Below the pieces are notes generated by a model. It was not told the origin of the DNA and searched no databases. It was given only the letters and a program-made list of their open reading frames with translations. The translations under genes and the position numbers were made by a program. DNA of 64,000 nt, taken from the NCBI RefSeq assembly GCF_005925345.1, contig NZ_SSHJ01000003.1, forward strand, positions 265,792-329,791. Direction: 5' to 3'. The stretch comes from Pedobacter ureilyticus (lineage in GTDB: Bacteria; Bacteroidota; Bacteroidia; Sphingobacteriales; Sphingobacteriaceae). Below are positions 25,647-34,766 of this stretch, piece by piece; within the stretch, counting starts at the first letter, position 1; each line of letters opens with the position of its first letter.

Positions 25647-26717
25647 TTAACTGGAAACTAACAGCATGGCTTTGCGCTTAAAATTAGCCTCAGAAAAGTG
25701 GCCGCTTTTAGCCCGTGCATTGTCGCTCATCTTCTTGTATAAGGCCTTATCAGAAATCAATTCGTTTAATTTCTCAGAAATTAGGTCAATATTTTTACTG
25801 TCAATTAAATAGCCATTTCTTCCATTTTCTACCAGTTCAACTACGCCACCAACTGGAGGTACTATAGCCGGCAATCCGTAACACATTCCTTCCAAAATGG
25901 TCAGACCAAATGTTTCTACCCACAATTGGGTATCAGATAGATTTAAGATGATACTGGCCTCTTGATAAAATGGATGGGTATTTTCCTGAGTGGTATATAA
26001 TATCAGATTTTTTGGTTGCTTTTGTCCTTTGTAATAAGCTTCTACTTCGCCCTTGGTAGCATTTAGGACCAACTTAAAGTTGATTTTTGGATTTCGTTCG
26101 GCCAGAGCCCAAAACACTTCAATACCCTTGTAGGGTTTTAAGGAACAAATCATCAATACTACTGGATTTGCTTTGTGGCAATTTTTGTTTTTTTGGGACT
26201 GCACCATAAAATCGTTCTCTAGGACATTATGGATGATGTGTGCTTTTTTTGCTATCGGTTCTTGCTGTGCCAAAAAATGAGAAACATATACTATTTCGAT
26301 AGCCGTTAATTTTAAAACGCCAAATAAAAAAACTTTCAATAATCTTGGTTTAACCGAAGTTTCATGCAAATGGTAAATCACTTTACAACCTCTTATCCAA
26401 CCAGCTATGGCTGCGCCAAATGGCAATACGGTATTCACGTATACGATATCCCCTTTTTTAAGCCTTAGAATCAATAAAAGCATTAACCAAAACTGGCTTC
26501 CAAAGAGTTTAAAGAAGCGTACCAGCGGATTTCTAGCAAAGCTATATCCGTAATAATGATAGTTGATCTTCGGAATTTCCGACAAAAAGCCTTTGTTCGG
26601 GTTGCCAATATAAAGTTGAATTTCCAGCTGTTGTTCCGACCAATGTTTTAACAGTTGCATTAATACTTTAGGACTTCCGCTATAATCGTTTAATAAATGG
26701 ATAGCTATAATTCTCAT
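25647..26717 (-). CDS. Glycosyltransferase, GT4 family
   Basis: About 356 residues from the ATG at 26717 (MRIIAIHLLND), chosen over the longer start (26738), which would overlap the previous gene. GT-B fold: an N-terminal NDYSGSPKVLMQLL and a C-terminal ILEGMCYGLPAIVPPVGGVVELV, the sugar-nucleotide-binding E-x7-E block. It has a strongly hydrophobic stretch (FWLMLLLILRL) that suggests membrane contact. Cytoplasmic sugar transferase of the EPS unit. Confidence 0.85.
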   Translation of the reverse strand: MRIIAIHLLNDYSGSPKVLMQLLKHWSEQQLEIQLYIGNPNKGFLSEIPKINYHYYGYSFARNPLVRFFKLFGSQFWLMLLLILRLKKGDIVYVNTVLPFGAAIAGWIRGCKVIYHLHETSVKPRLLKVFLFGVLKLTAIEIVYVSHFLAQQEPIAKKAHIIHNVLENDFMVQSQKNKNCHKANPVVLMICSLKPYKGIEVFWALAERNPKINFKLVLNATKGEVEAYYKGQKQPKNLILYTTQENTHPFYQEASIILNLSDTQLWVETFGLTILEGMCYGLPAIVPPVGGVVELVENGRNGYLIDSKNIDLISEKLNELISDKALYKKMSDNARAKSGHFSEANFKRKAMLLVSS

Positions 26718-26727
26718 GGCAAAATCT

Positions 26728-27960
26728 TTACAAATCATTATAAATTTTATTCAAATATTCCCCACGGCTTTCCCATGTAAACTTTTGCAGGTATAACTTT
26801 CGTGCTGCAGTTCCCATTTCATGTAGAAGGGTTCTATCTGCGTACAGTTTATGAAGTGCTTCTTGTAAGGCCACAACTGTTTTAGCGTAGCTCTGATGTG
26901 GGATTGCAAAACCGCATTCCTTATTGATAAATTGCCCAGGTCCTTCGTTGCCCAAACAAATCACAGGTAAGCCAAACGACAGCGCTTCGGCAACCACCAT
27001 TCCCGCACCCTCGTGAGAAGGAAAAAGAAAGACCGATGCCTTGGCAAAATATTTCATTAATGCTTTTCGCTCTACCCACTCCAAAAGTTCTACGTACTGC
27101 TGAACTTTGTACTCCCGAATTATTTTTAAAAGCCTGTCTTTTTGAGGCCCTGAGCCAACAATGGTTAGTTTGCATTTATGTTTTTCGGAGGCTGGTACGG
27201 TATCTAGAAAAGTAATAAATGAGCTTAGGGTTAGGTCAAATCCTTTTAAAGGGACAAACCGACCTGCACTGATCACATGATAAGTTTCGCTCTTTGTTGA
27301 GGTTTCAATCTCTGCCCCGAAATCTTCAGAGGCTACCGAAGGAAATATTGAAAACCTTTCTGAACTAAGCTGCAATTTTTGAGGGACTTGGGTATTCATA
27401 CACCATATATGTGCTGCTTTGCGCTTTGTTTTTTGAAGTGCGGGGGAATACTTCCAAGACATTTTTTTAATTGCCCAGGTCAATCTATCGATCCATAGGT
27501 GCCGATTGGAATAAGCTTGCAAATACTGGGATGGAATGATGGGATGATGCCCTACAGGTCCCCATACCATAGGTTTGTTTAGTTTCCATAAAAAACTAGG
27601 AGTCCAGTCGTTATGAAAATTGACATTGTGTGCGATATCGAATGAGATGTTTGTTTTTTGTATGAAAGGTATGATACCTTTTTGCCAGAAATAGTAGTAC
27701 ACCATAGCCATATGGCTTCCTTTTTTCCAAAAGCGCAGCCAGTAAGGCAAATCAAAATATAGGAAACTCATATTTTTATACAGTGGGTTTGGGTTTTCCA
27801 TGATATATTTTTCGATAGCCGAGCGGTTATTTTTGCGTGTTACCGCTATTACATTGTTATAACGGGCTATCTGTTTTACAAAATTCCATCCCATTGCATC
27901 TTCCGATCCTTTATAAGGATTCACGGCATAGCAAGTTGCTAAAATGGTTTTCTTGTTCAT
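26728..27960 (-). CDS. Glycosyltransferase, GT4 family
   Basis: 410 residues. Starts MNKKTILATCYAVNPYKGSEDAMGWNFVKQIA, the usual start of GT-B enzymes acting on EPS. The C-terminal domain carries SHEGAGMVVAEALSFGLPVICLGNEGPGQFI (E-x7-E block). Its start lies inside the 3' end of the acyltransferase gene (50-bp overlap in another frame), a sign of tight translational coupling. Confidence 0.87.
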   Translation of the reverse strand: MNKKTILATCYAVNPYKGSEDAMGWNFVKQIARYNNVIAVTRKNNRSAIEKYIMENPNPLYKNMSFLYFDLPYWLRFWKKGSHMAMVYYYFWQKGIIPFIQKTNISFDIAHNVNFHNDWTPSFLWKLNKPMVWGPVGHHPIIPSQYLQAYSNRHLWIDRLTWAIKKMSWKYSPALQKTKRKAAHIWCMNTQVPQKLQLSSERFSIFPSVASEDFGAEIETSTKSETYHVISAGRFVPLKGFDLTLSSFITFLDTVPASEKHKCKLTIVGSGPQKDRLLKIIREYKVQQYVELLEWVERKALMKYFAKASVFLFPSHEGAGMVVAEALSFGLPVICLGNEGPGQFINKECGFAIPHQSYAKTVVALQEALHKLYADRTLLHEMGTAARKLYLQKFTWESRGEYLNKIYNDL

Positions 27961-28648
27961 GATTTCTTGTTTTTAATAGTTTTGCTGGTACACCTCCGAT
28001 GATACTATTTTCTTGAAACGATTTTGTTACTACACTTCCAGCTGCAATGATACTTCCATCTCCAATTTTAACACCGTCCAAAATCGTTACCTTACTGCCT
28101 ATCCAGCAGTTTTTCCCTATGTTAATTCCTTTGCGACTTACGCCTTGATGCCGTATGGAAGTGGTGATATCCTGATAAATATGGTTTTCTGGATGGCAGC
28201 TCAAATATTGACCCACTATGCACTCGTCTCCGATTTCAAGCCCCCCCGCCCCGCCGAGATAGGCAAATTCTCCTATTCCCACATCGTTACCTATCGTAAT
28301 GCCTTCGCCAATATTATTTAAGGAGGTAGATACAACAATACGACTAAAAGCTCCAATGCTTACATTATCGCCAAATTGTACTCCTTTTTTACCGAGGCCA
28401 GAGACGTAAACATTGTTTCCCAATCGTACAAATCGGCCCCATTTTGTTTTTGAAATATTAAAAAAGGAGACATTTGCACCCAGCATTAGCCCGTTCGGTT
28501 TTTTAAGATAAAAAAGGGTTTTCATTCCCCTGAGCAAAGCGATGCTCTGTGTATATGCAAACTGGATGACCACCGAAGTAGTAATATTCTCATCAAATCT
28601 AAAATTCCGGTTTCGCAAACGAATCAGTTTTTCCAACAGTTTTTTCAT
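27911..28648 (-). CDS. Hexapeptide-repeat acyltransferase (LbH family)
   Basis: 245 residues. The middle and C-terminus are left-handed beta-helix repeats: IGEGITIGNDVGIGEFAYLGG, IGDECIVGQYLSCHPENHIY, INIGKNCWIGSKVTILDGVKIGDGSIIAAGSVVTKSF, and the closing GGVPAKLLKTR. The His in CHPENH is in the place of the catalytic His of maltose/galactoside O-acetyltransferases. It would acetylate or otherwise acylate a sugar of the EPS repeat. 4-bp overlap with the fused gene upstream. Confidence 0.88.
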   Translation of the reverse strand: MKKLLEKLIRLRNRNFRFDENITTSVVIQFAYTQSIALLRGMKTLFYLKKPNGLMLGANVSFFNISKTKWGRFVRLGNNVYVSGLGKKGVQFGDNVSIGAFSRIVVSTSLNNIGEGITIGNDVGIGEFAYLGGAGGLEIGDECIVGQYLSCHPENHIYQDITTSIRHQGVSRKGINIGKNCWIGSKVTILDGVKIGDGSIIAAGSVVTKSFQENSIIGGVPAKLLKTRNHEQENHFSNLLCRESL

Positions 28649-31017
28649 ATTGCAGCGGTTTTAATTGTACGGAAAATACTACCTAGTGTATTGTTGAGAT
28701 CGTTGTTGTAAATCGATTCATATAAAGATTTGCGATTATTCTTGTTCAGTTTTAAAAATAGCTTCTGATACCGGGCTGTTAGCATTTTAATGGTTGCGGC
28801 ATCTAGTTCTTGTTTTCTGCTCAGTATTTCTTCCGGATCGGCAAAAAGTAAAAAATTAAATCTGGGTTTCAACAGGAATAGGTATCCCAATCCAGAAAGT
28901 TTTTCGGAGAGTACAATATTGCTTCTTTTTGCATCTGTCATGAAATCAAAATAGTAGCGATCGTAAATTACTACATAACCACGCATTGTATAACGAACTG
29001 CCACTATAAACTGTCCAAAAAAATAATCTGTATAATAATAAAGAAAGCGGAAAATTGACGCGATTACGCTGGTATTGTTTCCAGTTCTTGGAAGTCTGTC
29101 TGCTACATTTTTGGCTGCTTTCTCTTTTCCCTGGGCCAGCGCACTCAGGATGGGCAATATTGAAGGGCGATGACGCAAAATGACCACGGGTTTTCGAATC
29201 TGCTTTTCGATCATGTTTGCAACTTTTTCAATCACGGTTGATTTCCCAGCACCGTCAACCCCGCTAAAGGTAATTACAAAACCTTTTCTTCCCTGATAAA
29301 AACAATTTAGTGTGTCGTACAGATATTGTATTGTATTTCGGAAATAGCTAAAGCCTGTGTTCTCTTTCTGTTGTTTGATGCTACGCAACAGGCTTTTATT
29401 TACTTCCTGCGGATTTTCAAAGTAAGCCTTTACCATATGGTCCATTTTTGTAGGATTGGTGATTATCGCCTCTTTATATACTTCGTATTTAGCAGGAATA
29501 GCTGAGTTGTTTAGGGTGTAAAAGGAGACGATATAGTGCATAAGATCTTTTACCGAGATATTTGAAACCCTAAAATTATTGATATAGCTGTTTTCCAGTA
29601 CTTTCTCTACATCCTGAAAAATGATATTTCTGCGTTTTAACTGCCATATCAGATCAACAGACAATATACTTCCATCATTTAAAATACATTGGATGGCTTG
29701 CATATGAGATTTTTGCTGCCGGTAAATGTTAGCCACATGGCTGTGGTTTTTTAACATTTGGAAAATTGCAGCACTGTCTTTTTTCCGGATGACCAAATCG
29801 ATATCGGAATTTAGACTTAGATTTTCAGGATGGCTGTTCGGGAATTTTAACGCTGCATATTTGTGATTTTGCAAAGCATCAAACAAGTCCATAATAACCA
29901 ACTGACGGGGTGTTTTATCATTCTTTAAAAAGATATTGAAGGCCTCACTCCATGTTTGAAGTAACCAGTTTATTTGAACATGCCATTCTTTCTGCTGGGC
30001 ATACAACCTAAGGTAATACATCGTATTAACCAGCAGGTACCATTGTAAACAATTGTGTAATTCCTCTTGGTTGCCTTCGAAATATGGCATCGCGTATTGT
30101 TTGACATCCTTATAAATTGATTTAAAAGGTTTGTGGTCGGTCAATATTCCTTTTTGAAAAACATAATGAAACAGATCAAATCCTTTAGGTTTGTCGAATG
30201 CTGCCAATTCCCAATCGTAAACAGCAATATGGTCGTTGAAAACATAGCAATTCCAAGGTGTAAAATCACCATGGGCAAAGGACAGCTTTATTTTTGTGTT
30301 CTGATCTATTGTATCAATCAACAGTCTTATTTTTCGTTTCAGATTAAAAGGAATCCGACTGTCTTCCAAAGTGTTGAGATCATTTTTTAGATTCTCGAAC
30401 AGTTCCCATTTTTCTAAGGTTATTTCTCTTTCGTAAAGCTTTTGCATTTCGATTAAGGCATCGAGATGGCGCTGTGTAATTTCTCCTGCTCTTTGTCCGT
30501 TAGATGAAACATCTTCCAATTGAATGACGCTATGATTAATCTCTAGTACATTGGGAGTTTTGAAACTATTACTTCTTCCGCTAATTGTTTTTAATATACC
30601 ACTTTCGAAATTGATCAGGTGTTTTGCGTGAGGGGTTAAGGCAATCTTATAAAAACAACTATTTGCAAAAAGTACAGCCTTATTATTGGGGCCCACAGTT
30701 CCGGTGAACAATGCCCAGTCGGTAGAAATATTAAAAATGGGCTTTTCAATTACCGAAAAATAATAGTTCTTTTTTTTAAAGAAAAGGTGCTGCATCCTTA
30801 ATGCAAAAATAATTTTGATCATTACGCTAAAAGCTCGAGCTTTACCTGTGGCAATTGCATAGAATTTAAGAAAAAGTGGTTTTTTAGATGTCGCATTCCA
30901 AATCCATCGAGGTGAACCATCTGGATTGTTTATTGTTAGTAGAGCTAACTTTACATCGGAGGGACTAGTTGGTGTTTCTGTAAAGAGGTAACCGGTTTTA
31001 TTTAAAATATCTTTCAT
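28645..31017 (-). CDS. Three-domain fusion: aminoglycoside-phosphotransferase-like, nucleotidyltransferase-like and thymidylate-kinase-like
   Basis: A large protein, 833 residues if read from the overlapping ATG at 31146 and about 790 from the ATG at 31017; the extra N-terminus is hydrophobic and of odd composition, so I give the shorter form. (1) APH/choline-kinase-like domain: FAHGDFTPWNCYVFN with catalytic Asp, then VYDWELAAFDKPKG. (2) Nucleotidyltransferase-like middle: PNSDIDLV... reading NSDIDLVI (the GS-DxD pair in altered form). (3) P-loop kinase: ITFSGVDGAGKSTVIEKV, close to the thymidylate-kinase family, and YDRYYFDF. Function unknown. Its place in the EPS operon suggests phosphorylation or nucleotidyl transfer to a sugar or lipid carrier. 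Confidence 0.72.
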   Translation of the reverse strand: MKDILNKTGYLFTETPTSPSDVKLALLTINNPDGSPRWIWNATSKKPLFLKFYAIATGKARAFSVMIKIIFALRMQHLFFKKKNYYFSVIEKPIFNISTDWALFTGTVGPNNKAVLFANSCFYKIALTPHAKHLINFESGILKTISGRSNSFKTPNVLEINHSVIQLEDVSSNGQRAGEITQRHLDALIEMQKLYEREITLEKWELFENLKNDLNTLEDSRIPFNLKRKIRLLIDTIDQNTKIKLSFAHGDFTPWNCYVFNDHIAVYDWELAAFDKPKGFDLFHYVFQKGILTDHKPFKSIYKDVKQYAMPYFEGNQEELHNCLQWYLLVNTMYYLRLYAQQKEWHVQINWLLQTWSEAFNIFLKNDKTPRQLVIMDLFDALQNHKYAALKFPNSHPENLSLNSDIDLVIRKKDSAAIFQMLKNHSHVANIYRQQKSHMQAIQCILNDGSILSVDLIWQLKRRNIIFQDVEKVLENSYINNFRVSNISVKDLMHYIVSFYTLNNSAIPAKYEVYKEAIITNPTKMDHMVKAYFENPQEVNKSLLRSIKQQKENTGFSYFRNTIQYLYDTLNCFYQGRKGFVITFSGVDGAGKSTVIEKVANMIEKQIRKPVVILRHRPSILPILSALAQGKEKAAKNVADRLPRTGNNTSVIASIFRFLYYYTDYFFGQFIVAVRYTMRGYVVIYDRYYFDFMTDAKRSNIVLSEKLSGLGYLFLLKPRFNFLLFADPEEILSRKQELDAATIKMLTARYQKLFLKLNKNNRKSLYESIYNNDLNNTLGSIFRTIKTAAI

Positions 31018-31142
31018 AATCGTTGAAATTGATTCACAGATACAAGATGTAAGATCATGCCAATTGCGTAAGTAAAAGAAAATCAGTATTTTAATTATGT
31101 TGTGGTTGAGGTAAAATTCCATTTTTTGGAATATTTTCTCGG

Positions 31143-32429
31143 TCATATGACGAAATCAGGTCTTTTCCTTTTAAGGTATAGCCGTTGTATTCGGGTATAA
31201 CGCGTATTGGGGTGTAGGGAGATCCAGAAAAAGATCATCTGATAAAATAATATGCCGTAATTATTTTCACCAAATATTCCGAACTCCGTAAAAGAATTGA
31301 TCAATATAGGAATGAGCATACCGATCAGTACAAGTCGTTTATTTTTTTCCATAGACCCTATTCCCTTGATAGTAAAAAACAACTGAAATGCAACGATTAT
31401 CAGGCCAATAAATCCAAGATTCATCAGTACCTGCATAAAGGTATTGTGAGTCATTTTTCCGGGGTAGGTGTGGGTGCTTTGGAAATATTCTTTATAATCG
31501 ATGCGCATAAAACCAAATCCTAGCATGGGTTCTCTTGGAAGCCCTTCGTTAATAAGTGCCTGCCAAAACGGTAAACGGCCGGTTAATGTCAACACTTCTT
31601 CCATACGTTTTTGATCTCCTCCCTTAAGGATTATCTGCTGTACGGCAAAAGGGATCACTAATAGTACTAATCCAATAATAGCCAGTTTTAAACCTCTTTT
31701 TTTGGTTTGATTGATATGGAAAAAAGTAATTAACATAACCCCAACTAGTGAGGAACGCGAACCGGTCATAAATAAAGCATATAGAATAACCAATATTTTG
31801 ATAACCGGCCAAATTTTGTTCCTTGTATCATACAGATCGAAAATGAGGCAGGCCACACCCACACCTGCCAACATGCCCAATTCGTTCGGATTCATCATCA
31901 CTCCGCCTAAACGTGCTTCCTCGCCACCATTGGTTAGCCGAAAGAAGACCTCTGGATTGAGCCACATCCCGACAACGAATACCAGTTGTAAAACAAACAC
32001 CGCATTTCCAAGTAAATGATACAATTTGATTTGATTTCCCTGAAAAAATACCTCCAATACTTTAAGGCTTTTAATAAAGAAAAAGGCAAACACCAGACTT
32101 TGGAAAGTCATAAACCATTGTAACGCACTAAAGCCTGGATTGGTACTCCACATGAACGATACAAAACCCAATCCCAGATACGTGAGATATAACAAAGGCG
32201 AAAAAACGTTTTTAAAAGTAACCGCATTTAAAGCTCCATAGCGTATTATACTTCTGTAAATAACTATTGAAGACAACATTAGCCCCATGCGTCCCACTAC
32301 TTTGATTGCTCTGGTAATGTTGATATTTTCGCTCCAGGTAAAAAAACAGGCAATCATTAGCAATAGTACAATGAATAGTCTTATCTCTGTTTTTTTTAAG
32401 AAAGCGGTATGTTCAATTGATCTTTCCAT
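31143..32429 (-). CDS. O-antigen ligase / polysaccharide polymerase (Wzy-like)
   Basis: 428 residues with about ten to twelve hydrophobic segments. A large external loop near residues 280-330 includes LTGRLPFWQALINEGLPREPMLGFGFM and YPGKMTHNTFMQVLMNLG. The motifs LTGR and HNTF are typical of the O-antigen ligase/polymerase superfamily. Its role is to polymerise the undecaprenyl-linked repeat units in the periplasm. Overlaps its neighbours by one base or a few bases. The name wzy is functional only. Confidence 0.83.
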   Translation of the reverse strand: MERSIEHTAFLKKTEIRLFIVLLLMIACFFTWSENINITRAIKVVGRMGLMLSSIVIYRSIIRYGALNAVTFKNVFSPLLYLTYLGLGFVSFMWSTNPGFSALQWFMTFQSLVFAFFFIKSLKVLEVFFQGNQIKLYHLLGNAVFVLQLVFVVGMWLNPEVFFRLTNGGEEARLGGVMMNPNELGMLAGVGVACLIFDLYDTRNKIWPVIKILVILYALFMTGSRSSLVGVMLITFFHINQTKKRGLKLAIIGLVLLVIPFAVQQIILKGGDQKRMEEVLTLTGRLPFWQALINEGLPREPMLGFGFMRIDYKEYFQSTHTYPGKMTHNTFMQVLMNLGFIGLIIVAFQLFFTIKGIGSMEKNKRLVLIGMLIPILINSFTEFGIFGENNYGILFYQMIFFWISLHPNTRYTRIQRLYLKRKRPDFVI

Positions 32430-33544
32430 TACATTTGATATAAATCGGTATGAAACCGAGCCAGTAATTTGTTCCAGTTATAAGCTTCTTCTACCATTTT
32501 TACGGCATTTTCTTGCATTTTTTTAAAGGCAGTCGGTCTTTTCCAGATTTCATATAATGCTATCATGGCCCTAGATAATGTCTCGCTGCATTGCAGATGA
32601 ATTGTTTTTCCGCAATTGTATTGATCAACTACCGACCCCAGATTAGTTGCTTGGGTTACCAGACAGGGTTTCCCGAAACTAGCTGCTTCCAAAACCGCCA
32701 CAGGAAGCCCCTCGTTACGGGAAGGGTGCACAAAAATATCCATTCTTTTCAGCAAGGCTTCTTTGTCTTTTCCGAATTTACTGCCGTACAAAGTGACATT
32801 ATTTCGTAATGACAACGTATCAATTTGCTTTTCTAAAAGATGACGTTGCGTACTTTCTCCGATTATCCATAATTGGGATTTCGGATAGATCTGATTAAAC
32901 TTTTGAAACGCTTGCAATAAGGTGTCCAACCCTTTGGTATACACATCTAGCCGACCCACAAATCCAAAAACAACTTCAGAATGGCCAATATGCTCAGCGG
33001 TATAATTGCTATTTTTTCGATATCCATAGGGTAACAAAAGGGTTTTGCTTTTTTTGAATATTGTATTTAATCCTTTGACTTCACTTTCGCCAATACAATG
33101 GATCTGTGAAGCTTTTTCCAAAATTGCTTTTTCGAAAAGGTGAAAGTATATTTTTTTTATTAGTCCATTTTTTTCCATCGCAATGCTATTATAGGCACCG
33201 TGAGGCGTGAGCACAAAATTTATAGCATGCCGGTACATTAAGCTTACCAATAAATAATATACTGGAATCCATCCACCATGTAAATGAAAAATCGCTTTTC
33301 CCTTTTTAGCGATAATCGCTTTTTTAAGCTCATTGGAATATCGAAATGGATTGTTCTGTTTTACAAACAATCTTGTTTCAAAATCGCGTTTTCCAAAATT
33401 AACTTCCACATGTTGTGTAATTCCCCAAACACTAACCTGTTCGCCAAAGGCAGCTTGCTCGGTTGCCAGTTGATACACCACTTTATTAACGCCATTCATC
33501 CTTTCCGGATTGGCTTTTCCTAAAATCAAATGAACTATTTCCAT
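32429..33544 (-). CDS. Glycosyltransferase, GT4 family
   Basis: 371 residues, GT-B fold. N-terminal LGKANPERMNGVNKVVYQLATEQ (the NGV...YQLA start of GT4 enzymes), then VLTPHGAYNS and VFGFVGRLDVYTKGLDTLLQAF. The active site block reads HPSRNEGLPVAVLEAASFGKPCLVTQATN. It would transfer a sugar from a nucleotide donor during repeat-unit assembly. It ends at base 32429, where the polymerase starts, and overlaps the flippase gene by 10 bp. Confidence 0.86.
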   Translation of the reverse strand: MEIVHLILGKANPERMNGVNKVVYQLATEQAAFGEQVSVWGITQHVEVNFGKRDFETRLFVKQNNPFRYSNELKKAIIAKKGKAIFHLHGGWIPVYYLLVSLMYRHAINFVLTPHGAYNSIAMEKNGLIKKIYFHLFEKAILEKASQIHCIGESEVKGLNTIFKKSKTLLLPYGYRKNSNYTAEHIGHSEVVFGFVGRLDVYTKGLDTLLQAFQKFNQIYPKSQLWIIGESTQRHLLEKQIDTLSLRNNVTLYGSKFGKDKEALLKRMDIFVHPSRNEGLPVAVLEAASFGKPCLVTQATNLGSVVDQYNCGKTIHLQCSETLSRAMIALYEIWKRPTAFKKMQENAVKMVEEAYNWNKLLARFHTDLYQM

Positions 33545-34761
33545 AACTGAAATTGTTTTTTGCCTAATTGATACTGCCAGTATAAGATCATTGTGAGCTG
33601 ATTAATAACAAGGCCTGATATTGCTCCAGATAGTCCCCAAAATTTTAATAGAAAATGAAAAGTCAGGACAGATGTCAAAAAAGAGAAGCCATAACCCAGA
33701 AAAAAAATTCTGTTTAATAGCTGTATTCTAATTGCTATACGGACAGGATAGCCCAAAAAGATGAAAAAATACAGCACAGACATTATTTTTACCACATAAC
33801 CATATTCTTGATATTGAGCTCCACCAATTGCTATGATGATAGGAGAGGAAAACATAAACAACAGCAATAACAGTATTCCCATTATCCAGGCGCCGTTTAC
33901 GCTCATTGCTCGTAGCTGCTTTTTAGCTAGTATTCTATCTTCATTATACATACGGGCTATTTTGGGCAGAAAGTAGTTTTCCACTACTTGTAAGCCTACG
34001 TTAATGATTCCGAAAAAAGACTGCACTAGGCGTAACACCCCCAATGCTTGTACGCCAATATAAATTCCTGATACCAGTACAAAAAAGTTAGAAGAGCACC
34101 ATTGCAGCACGGCTGTACTCAGCAACCATTTACCTTCTGCAACATGTTTCTGCCAGTAAGTTTTCCAATGTGTTGGTTTTTGGCAATTCTTCGCAAAATA
34201 GGATAGTGCTGGTGTCAAAGCGATTAGGTTGGCCCAACCAATTCCGTAGAGAATTTCATTTAAGTCCCATTGTTTTTTGAGGGCCATGAAGGCCAATAGC
34301 AATAGGAAAAGTATATCTACCGCTATGGCTATTTTGGTTTCGGCAATACCCAATAAAATTTTCCGGAAAAAATCGTTGATGATAAAGCCGCCAGTAAAAA
34401 CTGCAAGTGCAAAATAATCTTGAAAAAGAAAAAGCGAAGCCGGTAAAAGCCACATGATTGATCGTAAAAGGATTGCCAAAGCTGTAAGGAATAATATTTC
34501 TCCTATTAATAAAGCTGTCAAGTAGCCTTTTGGACTTTCTATCTTTGAAATAAATACCTGAAAAGGTTGGATAACGATTGCGTTATTAACGCTCATGATT
34601 AAATAAACAATCAATAACACAGATGCATAAATTCCAAAATGTGAAATACTTAATCGCTGCGCTAGAAACAGAATCAGTAAAAAATTGGTTCCGCTACAAA
34701 CCGCCTGGTCTGTTAATGCCAGCAGGGTAGGGGTCGCTATTATTTTTCGGATTGCTTTCAT
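33535..34761 (-). CDS. Polysaccharide flippase (Wzx-like, MATE/MOP superfamily)
   Basis: 408 residues, about twelve membrane helices. Sequence features typical of MOP-type transporters: N-terminal LALTDQAVCSGTNFLLILFLAQRLSISHFGIYA, and repeated Gly-rich, hydrophobic helices in two halves. It would flip the lipid-linked repeat unit to the periplasm for Wzy. The gap to wzc is 5 bp, consistent with the same operon. Confidence 0.85.
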   Translation of the reverse strand: MKAIRKIIATPTLLALTDQAVCSGTNFLLILFLAQRLSISHFGIYASVLLIVYLIMSVNNAIVIQPFQVFISKIESPKGYLTALLIGEILFLTALAILLRSIMWLLPASLFLFQDYFALAVFTGGFIINDFFRKILLGIAETKIAIAVDILFLLLLAFMALKKQWDLNEILYGIGWANLIALTPALSYFAKNCQKPTHWKTYWQKHVAEGKWLLSTAVLQWCSSNFFVLVSGIYIGVQALGVLRLVQSFFGIINVGLQVVENYFLPKIARMYNEDRILAKKQLRAMSVNGAWIMGILLLLLFMFSSPIIIAIGGAQYQEYGYVVKIMSVLYFFIFLGYPVRIAIRIQLLNRIFFLGYGFSFLTSVLTFHFLLKFWGLSGAISGLVINQLTMILYWQYQLGKKQFQLWK

Positions 34762-34766
34762 GGTAA

